Below, one piece after another: positions 22,798 through 35,380 of a stretch of DNA of 64,000 nt; the first letter of the stretch is position 1; every line of letters begins with the position of its first letter. The translations under genes were made by a program, and so were the position numbers. This DNA comes from Tyto alba (Eukaryota; Chordata; Aves; Strigiformes; Tytonidae), in NCBI RefSeq assembly GCF_018691265.1, contig NW_024881313.1, forward strand, positions 39,301,518 through 39,365,517, in the 5' to 3' direction. The notes under the pieces are model-generated. The model made no database searches, was not told the DNA's origin, and was given only the letters and a program-made list of their open reading frames with translations.

Positions 22798-25700
22798 TCC
22801 TACTGTGCTTTGTCCTTGGGAACATTTGTGGGCTTTAGGTATTTCCTTTTACTGCAAATATTGAAATATGCCATGGAAAGCAAACACTTTTTGGAAGGAT
22901 GAAAAAGGCGTTTTGCCAAGAATCTTAATGTTCTATCAGAAAGCAGTTGAGTGGAAACATTTCAACCAAGCTCCATAAAGGCTTTTTGAAGAAGACACTG
23001 CAGAAAACATTGCTTAGCTAATGGTGAGTATTGAGCTATCTTCCAAACAAAAAACTGTGATAAAAGGTGTTGTGATAGAAGGTGCCTCTCCTTTGGATAG
23101 CATGATTTTATGATTTATTATATTGCAGATCAGAAGCTGAAAACTGAAAAGAGCTTTGTTTAATTTTCCTTCAGCCTTTCTAGAGTCATATCTGCAAGAA
23201 GAGGAAAACCTCCCTCAATTTTATTGTTGTGTACAAGCTAGGATATTGGGTATATTAATGATGATCAAACATGGTCAAACTGTCCTTCCCTCTGGGCTTG
23301 ATCATTAAATGAAAACAATGCAAATCACTTGACTGGCAGCACTGCTGAAAACACACAGCACTTCTGATGTCCTCCTCCACTCTGCTCAAACTTATGATTG
23401 ACTTCAAGTTTTTCTCAGATTAAACTATATTAAACACCACAATCATCACGATTGAAGCAAGTGTATTGTTTTAGAAAAAAATCCCCAGTAGATCCTATTT
23501 CCCTTATGGAACTCCTTGTTATTTCCCTAATATAAATAAATAATGATTACCAGAACACTGTGAAACAACAGCACCGAAAAATCACAATTCCTATATTTCT
23601 CTGTTCTTTCAAAATTTAAGATGAGAGATGAGGTGAGGCATCAAGATTTCTCTGTGACAGCAAAAAGGGATGCTGGAAGTTGCTGAAAGGGATGCTTGAA
23701 CATGACTCAAGACACACGAAGGAGTCAAACCCTTTGTGAAATAATGGCTCAAACATGCTTGCCTATACTACAATGCAGTGAGTACTGTGCTGATCACAAA
23801 TTAAGATGTCTTTTGGAATTTTATGTCTGCAAGGAACAGGACCAGGGTTTCCAGCACCACCCAGAAAATTATGTTTGCATCTTAATGATATCCTCTGAGA
23901 CTACTGTTACATGGTTCAGGTGAATAGAGGCCTCGCTGGGACATAGATCCTCTCATTGCTTGGGCTTCCCATTTTCTCCAGGTGTTTCCCAGCCAAAATG
24001 AGATTACAGTGTTGTGAGAGGACATGATGTTTTAGTTATTAAGTAATCAAGAAGTTTCTCTCCTTAGAAACTGGTGCACTAAGACTCACATGAATTCTGC
24101 CCAGGGCAATTGAATTACTCTATGTTCAGGGGGGACCTCTGTAAGCCAGGATCAAATATGCCTATATTAATATTGACAAATGTTTATCTCACTTTCTCAT
24201 AAAAACATTCACTGATGGAAACCCCACATCCTTTCCAGGAAATTCATTTTAATGTTTCCCACTCTTCAGCAGCAGAAAGATCCCCTTGGTATCTCATGAG
24301 AGCACAATATTCTCAAAGGGTCTGTGTCTGGAAAAGCTCTGTGAAGGAGGGTGTGTTTCTTGGATGCTTTCTCTGTCTAGGAGGTAGAGAGAGGAGTATT
24401 TTTATTACAGCTTTTAAGTATTCCCTTGTTTCCAGTCCATATAGGATTCCTGGATATTCAACCTATCTTCCACTTACCCCAAAAACCACCCACAAAACCA
24501 ATAAGGATAATTAATTTTCACTTCTCATAACAGTCAACTAACTTGATTAAGGTTGACCACACTTTAGCCAGGCCCTTTCTGGTTGCTTTTTATTCTGGCA
24601 GTGACATGATTCTTGGTGAATCACAGCACAGAGAGCAGCTGATATGGATGGGCTGTATCTTTCCAGTACTCAAAAGCTTGCTGAATAGAGATGGACAACA
24701 GCCATGAAGTTATAAAACATAAGATTATTTCTTCCAGGAAATATCCCAAGACACAACAAACTGATCAGTCAGCGCTTTCACTATGATCTGAGGAAGAACA
24801 ATTTCATCTTTCCCAGTTTCCCTTCAATATTCACAGAGATTATAAAGAGCCGACAGGCTTAAGGATAAAGGACGAGGTCATGAACATCCTGTAAAGCTCT
24901 CTCTTGCAGTCGTATCAGAAACACTGACAAGGAAGTTGACTTCTTGGAGATGCCCAGCACCTGCCTCCTATGGCTTTCAAAAGAAGCCACACGATCTCTG
25001 ACTGTTGGGGCTCTGACAGCAGCAGCCCACTGGTGCCCCTAGTTGACAGGATATGGCTCCCTCTCCAATGCCCACCTGACTTATTGTCCACTGACCTCTC
25101 ATTTCCTGGATTGGAGGAGAAGACATCAGATTTTGGGGTGGGGAAGGGAGATAATGTTAAGCAAACCCAATCTACAGTATAAACCTTGCTCTGTGGGTTC
25201 AAAGAGCACGTCAGGGAGGGTTTGGGACACAGTGATAGCTCCAGGACAGACCAGATGGGACTGGTGTCCTGCTTAGAAAGGTAAACCACATCCTGGCCTT
25301 GGCAGTGCCTGCCACCATCACGTGATAGGAAATGGATTTTCTTGTGGAGCTTGTAACTCAAGCCTTTTGCATTTTTAGTCCCTCGATGACAAATGTATTT
25401 CTAGACTTCCAAATTGTGCCTGTCAGCTCTGTTCATTATATTTCTAAGGTGCGTCTGAACAGTGGGATCATTATTCCACTTTTACTTATTGCTGGGAAAC
25501 TTTTTCTCTGTGGGACAAGGCAACTATTGGTTCTCCCTTTCCATATAGATACACTACACTTTCTGGCAACATTTAGGAGAAGCTGGACATACAACACACA
25601 CTTCCCAATTCAGGGCCAGATATGCAAGCCCTCAATTTCTTGCACATTAAGTATCGGAAAAACCTTTCTGGGATGTATTGTGAGCCTAAGGGCTTTCTGC

Positions 25701-28700
25701 AAGGAAAGGTGAATTCATGCTAGTAATGGAGTACAGAAATGACTAATAGGACTCCCTGGAAATAGAAAGGCGGGTGTATGGAATGATATAGGAATTTTTG
25801 TCTTGTGTAACCTACTGGTGCTGCTGACAGACAGTGTGGGGTTTGTTCAGGATTAAATTAGAATATTGAAGAGGAAAACATAATAATAAATTGATCTAAA
25901 CTGGTCATAAATTAGTGTAGGCTATAAGTTAAGAAAAGCTTCTTCATAACAAGAATGAGTTTCTGGAAGAACCTCCTGTTATAGTAATGAAGGAAAAAAA
26001 GCTAAGTGGGGAAAAGGTGGATGATGTTGTGTTGGATTAAGAGAGGTCCATTTTAATCCTGTGGTCCTGTTAGGAGAACCTTCAGCTTACCTTCATATGA
26101 CCAGTTCAGAGTGTAAGATAAGTCATTATTAGATTAAACTGATGAAATATAATAGCGACCAAAAGACATCAATAAAAAAGAAGGATCCCACCAACTCTGA
26201 CCACAGACCTGGCTTGTCATATGGACTTGCCTGGAGATTCCTGCTGGTGAGGACACTGTCTCTGCTTCCCTTACTGCCATGCTTGGTTTCCTCTTCCCTA
26301 GGGAGCAGCTGGCCCTCGTTGTACCCTGACAGCAGGATACTTGAGTCTGTTAGAGTTATCTTGTTCCGCTAATGAAAGACTGTCTGGAAGACTTAGCACC
26401 TATTAGCAGGACACAGCTAAAGCAGAGTATTACTGATTTACTCCACATGGAGTTCTCCCTAATACCAGAAAAACCTCAGCCCAGGATCCAACTCCTGAAA
26501 TCCTTACTCATATTTGCAGATCATTTCAGACTAACCGTCTCTGACTGACTCTTTGGGAAATTTCTCTTTCTCCGTGCTGAAATTTGATTTGGAGGTTGGT
26601 GTCTGTTCCATGTTAGACTGGCAGCATAAGATGCTGAAAACCGCTGCTTCGTTTTCCATCCATGAGTCTTTTCTGACTGGCCACGAGCCCATTATATCTG
26701 CAGTTGTGTCAAGGTTTGGCAATTCTGATTCTAGAGATAAGTCTGGGTTTTGCTCAGTGTTAGGAAGAGGTGTGAAGTATGCACATAGAGGGATAGTGAA
26801 TTATGGGGTATTTTGATTGACAGCATGGGAAAAATATAAGTCAGCCTCAAAATGGAATTTGCTTGAGATGGTGGCACTGTTTCTTTTGGCAGAACAGGCT
26901 TGAGCTCACATTATCAACAGAGAGTGGTCAGGGATCCTGTGGTTCATCTTCACACTCATGCAAACTTAACTCCAGTCACTCAGAGGCCCTTTTAAACCAA
27001 GTAGTGAAATTAGATTTGTCTTGTAATTTTACAGAGAAGATTAGAGGTGCTTTAATGGTACCTCAATGAGCATCCCAAGGAGCTTACTGGATAAGGCTCT
27101 GTGTCTTATGCTAATCAGGACATCGTATTCAATGACCACAAGAGGCTGAAAAAGGGTATCTGGAAGAATTACATGCAATTACGATCTATATCAAGAAACT
27201 TAATCTTTCAATTTTTCTCTGCATTTATCAAGTTTCATTTAAGACCATTAAGGATTCTTGCCCCCTCTGTTACTATTAGGGTTCCAAAACATTACTCTTC
27301 TCATTTCTGACCTAAAATTTCTTAGGTTCTATGAATTTCTTTGTATGTTTGTACCACCAGCATCTTTCAGTATACACAGATTTCTGCCTTCCTAATATCT
27401 ACATCTCTCAGGTACTTCTAGGCTAAGAAAGATAAGTATTGTAGTTTCCTCATCTGTAATAGGGTCTTAATTGGCTTGATGGTTCCTATAGCCTTTATTG
27501 AATTTATTGTAGTCTGAATTGAATCTTTTTGTACAGACAAGATCAGAATTCTATTTGTTGCTATAAAAAATAAGAATTTTGTACAATTTTATCTGTGCCT
27601 GACACATTGCTCTTAAATGTGCCTTGTCTGTTGTATGATCCAGCCTTATAAATGAGTTTTCCTTTCTCTTGCCTGTGTTGATTGCATCACACACATTCTG
27701 TAATCCATATTCTTATCCTTCTCAGGTGCTTTCAGTGACTGAGCTACTACCCTGTTGCAGAGTGATCTGATCTGATGATAGAAATATGAAGTCACCAGAT
27801 TTCCTTAGTGCTTCCTATCCATCCCTAAACCAAAACTTTTTAACATATGTCATAAAAAGTTCACAAACTGGTTGCTTCTTATTCAAAAATATTGCTACCT
27901 GGATACATTCTATGCTCACCAATTCATAGTTCACCCATAAATATAAATACTTTTTCAGTCCTCCTAGTGCATGTGATGATTCTGCAGCGGTCCCCAACCA
28001 CAGAGATCCCTTGGTTCTACAGTGCTTCTGTAGACTAATTTTATATGGCTTGCTGAAAGAAAGCTGTTAAGTACACAGGAGAAAATTCAGCTCTGTTTTG
28101 CTGAGCTTATGATTTCAAGCTGATGAGAACTATGAGAAGGATCAAGAATTGGGAGAAGCAAAGATGCTTTTACTTACAGGTGTTGTGATTAGGTTAAATG
28201 ATTGGAAAGAAAAATAAAACTGAGCAGTAATTCATAATAAACTACCAAAGAAGAAAACGTTTAGCCAAAAGGCCTGTTATTTCCACATTTAGCCTTAATT
28301 AGTCAAGTGGACATATACATGTCATCAAAAAACTCAGTGAATATTGTGACTATAATATTTATATATTTCTGTCAGTGGTGGAAAGAAAATATGAACAAAC
28401 AAATAATAATTCAGCCTCTTGTCAAAAACAAAAACTGTTCTGCCTGGAGTGGTTTAATAGATATCTGATGTTAGAGCTTACAGAGTTTCTAAAACAAACT
28501 AGTTTTGGTTATTTTCTTTTGGGAATAACATAGGTATAGTCAATCTGCTGGATAACGTAACTCAACATCCATCTGGCAATAATAACTCCCTGCAGGGAAA
28601 ATTGAGTGTAGCAAAGGCATAACAGCACTTTGTCTTTCTCCCCTCTCCTTTGTGGACATATTCTGATATACCTTTAGTGAGAAGCATGATCTGTACAGGA

Positions 28701-28800
28701 AGGGCAGCTACTCTTTCTGGATATGATGGAAGCCTTCTATAAGGTCAGCTTGAGTTTATTTCCCAAGCCAGCAGAACCCAACAGATCAGCAAAGACGCTA
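22798..28800. other. Non-coding, nothing firmly identified
   Basis: The longest frame is 148 codons on the minus strand (24915-25361), overlapped by plus-strand frames of 70-126 codons. None shows a domain, codon periodicity cannot be judged by eye, and several frames being open together points to a stop-poor patch. A short TTTCCTCATCTGTAAT near 27450 resembles a MIR 3' region but is too short to call. Confidence 0.5.
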
Positions 28801-29000
28801 AGGGTTCACCGAAAGGGTTGTCAAACACTGGAACAGGCTGCCCAGGGAAGTGGTTGAGTCACCATCCCTGGAGGTATTTAAAAGATGTGTAGACATGGCA
28901 CGTAGGGACATGGTTTAGTGGTGGACTTGGCAGTGTTGGGTTAACAGATGGACTCAATGATCTTAAAGGTTTTTTCCAACCTGAATGACTCTATGATTAT
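28801..29000 (+). mobile_element. CR1 LINE, 3' UTR fragment
   Basis: Shows the CR1 3' UTR order: CACTGGAACAGGCTGCCCAG, GTGGTTGAGTCACCATCCC, GGAGGTATTTAAAAG, then ATGATCTTAAAGG and a terminal CTCTATGATTAT tail. About 200 bp, 5'-truncated, no coding sequence. It belongs to the same type as the copy at 58.7 kb (shared TTTAGTGGTGGACTTGGCAG), which lies in the opposite orientation. Confidence 0.9.
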
Positions 29001-30032
29001 AGGTTTGTGTAAATGCGTTTGCAGCTGTTAATGTCCCATTTGCTGCCTAGTTCTGTTTTCTAGGTTTCTTTGCATTTTTACTGCTAAATGCAAAGGAACA
29101 GAATACACAAAGATCTGCAAGAGTGAGTCCTTGTGATGGACTCTTCAATGTCTGAATAGTCTTTTCTGGGCTGGATTCATTTAATTTCAGACCTCTGACA
29201 ATTAGATGACTAAACCACAGCTATTCATCCTAGGCTCCCAGTTAAAATTATTGGAGAGAAAAAGGCATTTCCAGAGAGCAATTTATTGAATTTATGGTGG
29301 AATTGCCCTCATTTGTTTCCCTTCATTGTCTTTAAAGGAAGTTTGGGGTAGGTAGCTCAGACGCATATATCTCACTTTAAAACTCCTAAACTGGACCAGA
29401 TTAACCCCTGCCAGGAGGTGCATGCCCTGAATTGCAAGCTCTCTGCAACTTTATAGTAACAACCTCAAAGCCCCTTGATTACATCAGGCATGTGGGCTCA
29501 TGAAGGGGAAAAGGGCCGTGGCAGTGGTCTCGCTCTGAGAAGGTGTGAGCTGGGAATCCCTCATGTGAGCCTCCTGCTGAGTGTGTTCATCTTTCAAAAG
29601 CACAGCATTTTTCCTCCCAGAAGGCACGGTTAAATAAAACTAATAGTTTAAAACCCCCTGTATTTGGCCACTGTGATTTTTCTGACTACAACGGAATTTT
29701 AGAAAGCAGGAGCAAAAAAAAAAAAAAAAAAGAATGAGAGAGGGATTTGAGAAGAGTGGCTGCTTGTTTTTACTTCTCTTGAGTTATGGCTCATTTCCTT
29801 TGAAGTTCTGCTGACTTTGTACCGCAGTGTGTTACAGTGAATTAATCCATCTTCCCCTTTCCTGCCATGGAGGTGCACTTCACTCTTCCCTTCTTTCTTC
29901 ACAACCCCACCCCAAACTCACCCACCACCTCCTATCTGACTTAGTCTGCTTCATGTGAGAGTAGAAAGCAGTTTCAGCCGTTAGCCAAGAAGTGACTCTG
30001 AACTTGGCAGGATGGATGGGATGGTTTACATT
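29001..30032. other. Non-coding, with an A18 run
   Basis: Unique-looking DNA with an A run at 29714-29731. No gene or repeat family recognised. Confidence 0.55.
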
Positions 30033-30106
30033 AAAAAATAAAATAAAATAAAATAATAAAATAAAATAAAATAAAATAAAATAAAATAAATAAAATAAAA
30101 TAAAAT
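30033..30106. repeat. (AAAAT)n pentanucleotide microsatellite
   Basis: About 74 bp of AAAAT/ATAAA units with two places where one base is missing (AATAATAAA and AATAAATAAA). On the minus strand it reads (ATTTT)n and creates an Ile/Leu/Phe/Tyr-rich chance frame at 29880-30200. Confidence 0.95.
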
Positions 30107-33100
30107 GGATAGGGTGGGGCGGGGGGGAAGAAGATGTGTGCTCTACTTTATGGGAAACAGACCTTTGCAAAGCTTTCCAGGGAAGATAGTCAGGGGACAC
30201 TTTGCCATTTAAACTGACAGCACTATAGCAAAGACCCTGGAAAAAATTACAGTGATAAACTGCTCAAGATTTTATAAGCCTTTAGGTACGAGAAATAAAA
30301 CAAAACAAAACAAAAACCCCAGCAACCCTTCACTAGTTAATATTACAGCTGATGTGACTTAGGTTTAGCTAAAGACCATGTCAGTTATGCAGGCTCTTGT
30401 GTAGAGCCGGGCTTATTTCTGAACAGAAGGAGAAATGTGACTGCATTTAACCTTTCCTCTGTGACTGCTCCTGAAATTAGGTTTAATATCACCACAACTC
30501 TGGATGTGATTTGCAAGCAAAACAAAAGTCAGTTCTGTCTGATTACCAGCAGGCAGCTGTGTAATACAGTGGACATTTCTTGAAGGTGATCTGACTTACC
30601 TCTGCAAGCCAACAAGAAGAATAATTGGATGTTTAGGACACTTACAATAACTGCAAATGGGTATTTTCACTATTTTTAGCTGTTAGGTGCTCTGTGGAAA
30701 AAGGAGGAAAAGGAAGGAGAAGGAAAGAAAGAGACTCACAGAAAAGGCTTTTAATTGTGCAAAGTCAACACCAAGACTGAGTAGTAGAAGAACAGATGTA
30801 GACAGGGACACAGGACATATTTTATTCACTTATTACATTCACTCTATTTTCCCTTATTGGTGCAAAGGTGTCAGTTTACTGCAGCTGAATCCAAAGACCT
30901 TTCCAGTTTCACAGACAACCATATTGAAGGAAGGTATTGAGCACAGATACAGTGATTACAGAAACTAAAACTCTTATGTCCCACTTATTCCACCTTGCCA
31001 ATGAAAAGTCTGTATATGACACTTTAAATTCCATGAAAGCCAAATTCTGAGGACTGAGGTGGATTTAAGGATTTGGGTTGTTTCTCTAGATCTGCCATGT
31101 ATTTGCCAGCTGTCTTTGAGCTTTTCCTGTTTGTTCTTCCAAGTCTTCAGAGTTTTTATGTTTCACTGCCATGAAAAATCCAGTGTGTATGGCAAATAAA
31201 AAAAAAATAAATCAAGGAATAAAAGATACTACTGAATTCTTTCTTCCAACCAGTGGGTGGTATAGTGATATTACAACAGCTGTTGATCCTACTCAAGGAT
31301 TTAAATGTAAATTCACATTCTGAACATATCCATTTTATCTGCATAGTAATGAAAAGTAGACTTCATCTTCTGCGAGTACCACATTTTTATCCTATTCATC
31401 AGGGATACTGTTGAAACTATCAGCTGAAGAATCAAGCCTGATTTTTCAGATGAATCTAGAAGGATCTTTAAAGTTTAGCTCATGAAGGCTCTGATCGTGT
31501 TCCTGGTATGTTGAATTTCATCCTAATTTTACAGTGTGGTACAAGTCTGACCAGCTCAGCATGTAAATGAATCCTGTGCTCAGGGAAGGGAAATTTGGGT
31601 AAGAGAAAATGGAATAGGTAAATATAATCAGTTGGGTCTAGCTGATATTTTTGTCCTTATGCATTGCTATCTTGAAGTTTTGAATTGCTACTGCTGACAC
31701 AGCCTTTCTGTGTATACCATCTGCTCTCCAACTTTTACATGTCAGTCTGGTCACAAAGGTATTAGTTTAAGTTCCAGTCTGGACAAGATTTTTTCCCAGG
31801 TCCACCTCTTCTGACTTCAGGGATTTAGCTAAAACAGTTCTCACCTTTGATTTTTTTTCCCTGTTAGTCAGAAAGAAGCAATGCCAGGTATCTCATGGGT
31901 AGAGTTGTCTGTCTGATTCTAAGAGCAAGATCCTCAGGGCCTTAATCCAGGTGTCTCTGATTTTGTCTGAGATGCATGCCAGTCATGATGGCACTTACTG
32001 TAAAGCAGATGGACACTTCTTCATTGAGATGCTTCTAAACCAAGACACATTCTCAGGCTGACTTGCCTCTATGTTCAAAGCCATTTTGGTCATTATTATT
32101 TGGGAGAGAGGGAAGAATGTCTTTGGGAGCAGGAAAATAATTACCCAGGAAGAGTTTCTCCCCTAGTCAGAACTGGAAGGCACTTAGTGCAGGTAGGTTT
32201 CCCAGAAAGGTGGGTCCATCAGGCCTCACATAATCCATCTGACTCCTGGCAACTCACAGCTTCAGGTGTGATGGATGTCTTGGTGTCCACCATGGTTTTA
32301 ATTTTAGGATTGTAGTGACAACTGAAGCAACGTGTCTTACTAAAAGCATTGCTGTTGAAAAAAAAAAAAAAAATGTTTGGGTGAAATACAACATTGTGGG
32401 AGGAGTAGGAGGTCCAATTAAATGATCTAACTTCACTCAGGCCTTAAAATCTGAGAAACTTGATTTGACAGCTTCCTTATGTCTTTGTTTCTTTCTATCA
32501 GGCTAATGTTTCCACAGGAGAGTTGAATACTGCTGCCCCAGATGGTTTAATCAAAGAACTAGAAAGAAACTTTAAAAACCCTTGCGTTAATTCTTCACTC
32601 CATTACCTTCTTTACTAATCTTATGCATATTATATAATTTGGCTGTGTTTTAGTTCTTGCACTGATTATTTAATAAGGCTGTTCTTTCTTTGCCACAGAG
32701 ACTAGGAATTTTTCAGGTCGGGGATGGCCTGTTGCGAATTAGAAAATCTGTACAGAACTTAGCACAATAAAATGCTAATATTGTGTGTGGAAGAGCTTCA
32801 ACAACAATTATCATTACAATGTGCAAACAGCTTCTTGGGAGTCTGCAACGCTAGACACTTGGCTGCAGGCATTTATCTTACACTTGCCTCTTGGGATGGA
32901 AAATGGGTTGGAGAGTTCAACTTGTGCTCATCTTGATTTACCATTCATTGATTCAGCAAACCTAAAGCATATGATAGGAAACTAATGATCATCTTCCAGG
33001 CTCAGGGATTGCTTAAGTATTTGTGAATGTGTTTATGATGGGAGGTTGCATGCTAGTAAGATTTATGAGGCCTGGCAGTCTGTGCGCATGTTTGTTACAT

Positions 33101-35289
33101 GATTAATACAGTTAACAGTTCCGAATCAACAACCTCCAAATATTGTCTCAGAACTTGCCAAGGAAAATCTGCAACTCAAACCCATCCAGAGAACAGTAGC
33201 AGCTTTTATACTACTGTATTTCAGCATTAGCGTGTTGTCTTTCAATGTTAGTGATGGTTGTGTGCGCTGGGAGAGAACTGAAATAGTCTTGGATTGAAAT
33301 AAAAGCTGAATTACAGATAAAGATTTGGGAGGGTGTGTAGAGAAAGATGGATGAACAGAACTGAGTAGTTAAGACTGTGCTTGATTTAAAGTCCCAGTGG
33401 TGCTAGTACAACTTCCTGTGTTCCCCATCCTCTTTCAGAGAAGGAACAAATTAACTGAGCCCTAATTGTGAGAAAAGCCCATCTAAACCATATTGCTCTA
33501 ATTCTTTATCTCTTTCTTTTATTTTCCTTTTGTTTTCTTTTCTTTTTCTTTTTGCCACCTATAGAAAATGTTGGCAAACCTCAGGTACTTTTTGTTCAAT
33601 TTAGCTACGGTGCAACCTTTCCTAACACTGCAGCTTACCCTCCACAAAGTAGCGAAGGTCTATCAAACCTCAAGGTTAGAAGACTTGAAGATGGTTAGGA
33701 GGGATCCTTTTCTGTAACTCCTATATACAAGTAGCAAGACTTTCCAAAATCATTCAGGGCTACAAGAAACCACTGACAATAGAGTATTGGGAAGGCAAAG
33801 TAAATATCTGGTTACTTAACTGTTTCCATGAACCAGCAAAAGTTAGGGACCATCCCATGCATGTAAGACTGTTCTGTAGAATCTTTTAATCTTTTCGTAT
33901 ATTAATAGCATTCAAAGCCAGAAAAGATTATTATGATATGCTAAACTGACATGACGTCCATTGTTAACTGTACTGTGAAATATTACTTGATAGATTCTAA
34001 ATATAATTGGCAGATCTGCAGTTGAACTTTAATATGTATTACATGATCAGAATTGAAAACAAAGGATAAGTCACAGCTCCATGAAAAATCCCCCCACAAC
34101 AAACTATCCTCACTGATTTCTTACCACCCTGAACTTCCTGACTTCAATTTCTGGTATTTTGGTGTTATCATTTCTGATGGATTAAAGAGCCTTCTGATGC
34201 AAACAGGTGTATGCTACAGAAGGATTAAAAGCTGCTTGCTATGAAGATTTTTCTTCTATCATCTCAGGAGCAAACAAATGCTTATTTTACCTCACCTACT
34301 GGTAAATTAGGTCCTATAGCAGACACGATAGATATCCTTTGCATAGATTTTACAATTATATCACCACTACTAGTAGAAAGCAACTTCAACTCTTCATGCT
34401 GAGGACGCACCTATCAACTGAATCAGAGGAGCATTTTGTCCATGAATGATTATGGAAATTTTCCAGGCCATACACAGAATTTGGTTCTCTCTAAAGGCCT
34501 GCAGCTCAATACAGCCTGTTCCACAAGACAATCAAAACAACAGCCCCACCTTCCTTTCAAGTATAACTCCCTGCTGACCTCCTCAAAGAGCAGCATCTCA
34601 GGGTGGAAATATTTATGGAAAACAGATCTGCTTGTTTGCACCATGATCACAACACAGCGGCTCCTCGGATGCATTGTGTCCTTGGCTCCTTCTCCCAGAT
34701 CCAGGGTTTGAATTAGAGGAGGCTCTTGACTATCAGTTGAAGTAGTGAGACCACTATCTGTTGCACCAATCTATAACATTTCATTCTCTTTATCTGGTGG
34801 TATTTATTCGTTTGTTATTTCCTTGAGTTGTACACCATTTTTATATACACTTTCAAACTTTAAGCAGTACCTTTTCCAACTGATCAGAGCACACATGCAA
34901 GCCTCATGGACCATTTTTCTACCCAACAGTCTTTTGTTAACTTTACTATCATTTTTCAGAACAGAGTCAAGTGAATTATTTATGTCTGGGATGCTTATAG
35001 AAGCAGAATGTATAAAAGACTTTGATTGTGTATAATTTTTCCTTATCTTTTTCCTAAGTTCATGCCAAGTTGAAGCCAGATAAAACCTGGCATACAAGCA
35101 ACATGGACAGCCAGAGAGTTGGGGCATCAGAAAAACTGTGATAGCCTCAAAACTGCTGAAACAGACTGAACAGCAGCAGCAAAGTTGTAAATCTCAAGAC
35201 AAATACACTAAGAACATGTAAAAGAAACAGATATTTTCCTGTTGGCTTTGGGAGAAGAAAAATAAAGTCAAAGACAAATCTTGGCTTTG
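30107..35289. other. Non-coding, nothing identified
   Basis: Contains an (AAAAC)n-like patch near 30296-30314, an A run near 32360-32373 and a T/C-rich patch near 33500-33555. Frames such as 30687-30968 (plus), 34436-34711 (plus) and 34804-35127 (minus) have no recognisable domain. Confidence 0.5.
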
Positions 35290-35380
35290 AGCTCATGTTG
35301 GGCACAACCTGTCCAAGGACACACAGTGAGCCAGTAGCAGAGACCTTGTTGCACCCCCTGGGTGTCAGTTCTGCCCTTTG
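35290..35380 (-). mobile_element. MIR/CORE-SINE-like fragment
   Basis: On the minus strand a segment reads TCTGCTACTGGCTCACTG followed by TGTGTCCTTGGACAGGTTGT, which parallels the MIR core (TCTGCCACTTACTAGCTGTG then TGACCTTGGGCAAGTTAC). It is strongly diverged, as expected for an element active in early amniotes. A related 3' end of an L2-type LINE is the main alternative. Boundaries are approximate. Confidence 0.45.

Noticed and set aside
24915..25361. 148-codon minus-strand frame, with overlapping plus-strand frames
   Set aside because: No domain, no splice support, and open frames on both strands point to a stop-poor patch.
25332..25712. 126-codon plus-strand frame with hydrophobic stretches
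   Set aside because: No family resemblance; length is within chance for 64 kb read in six frames.
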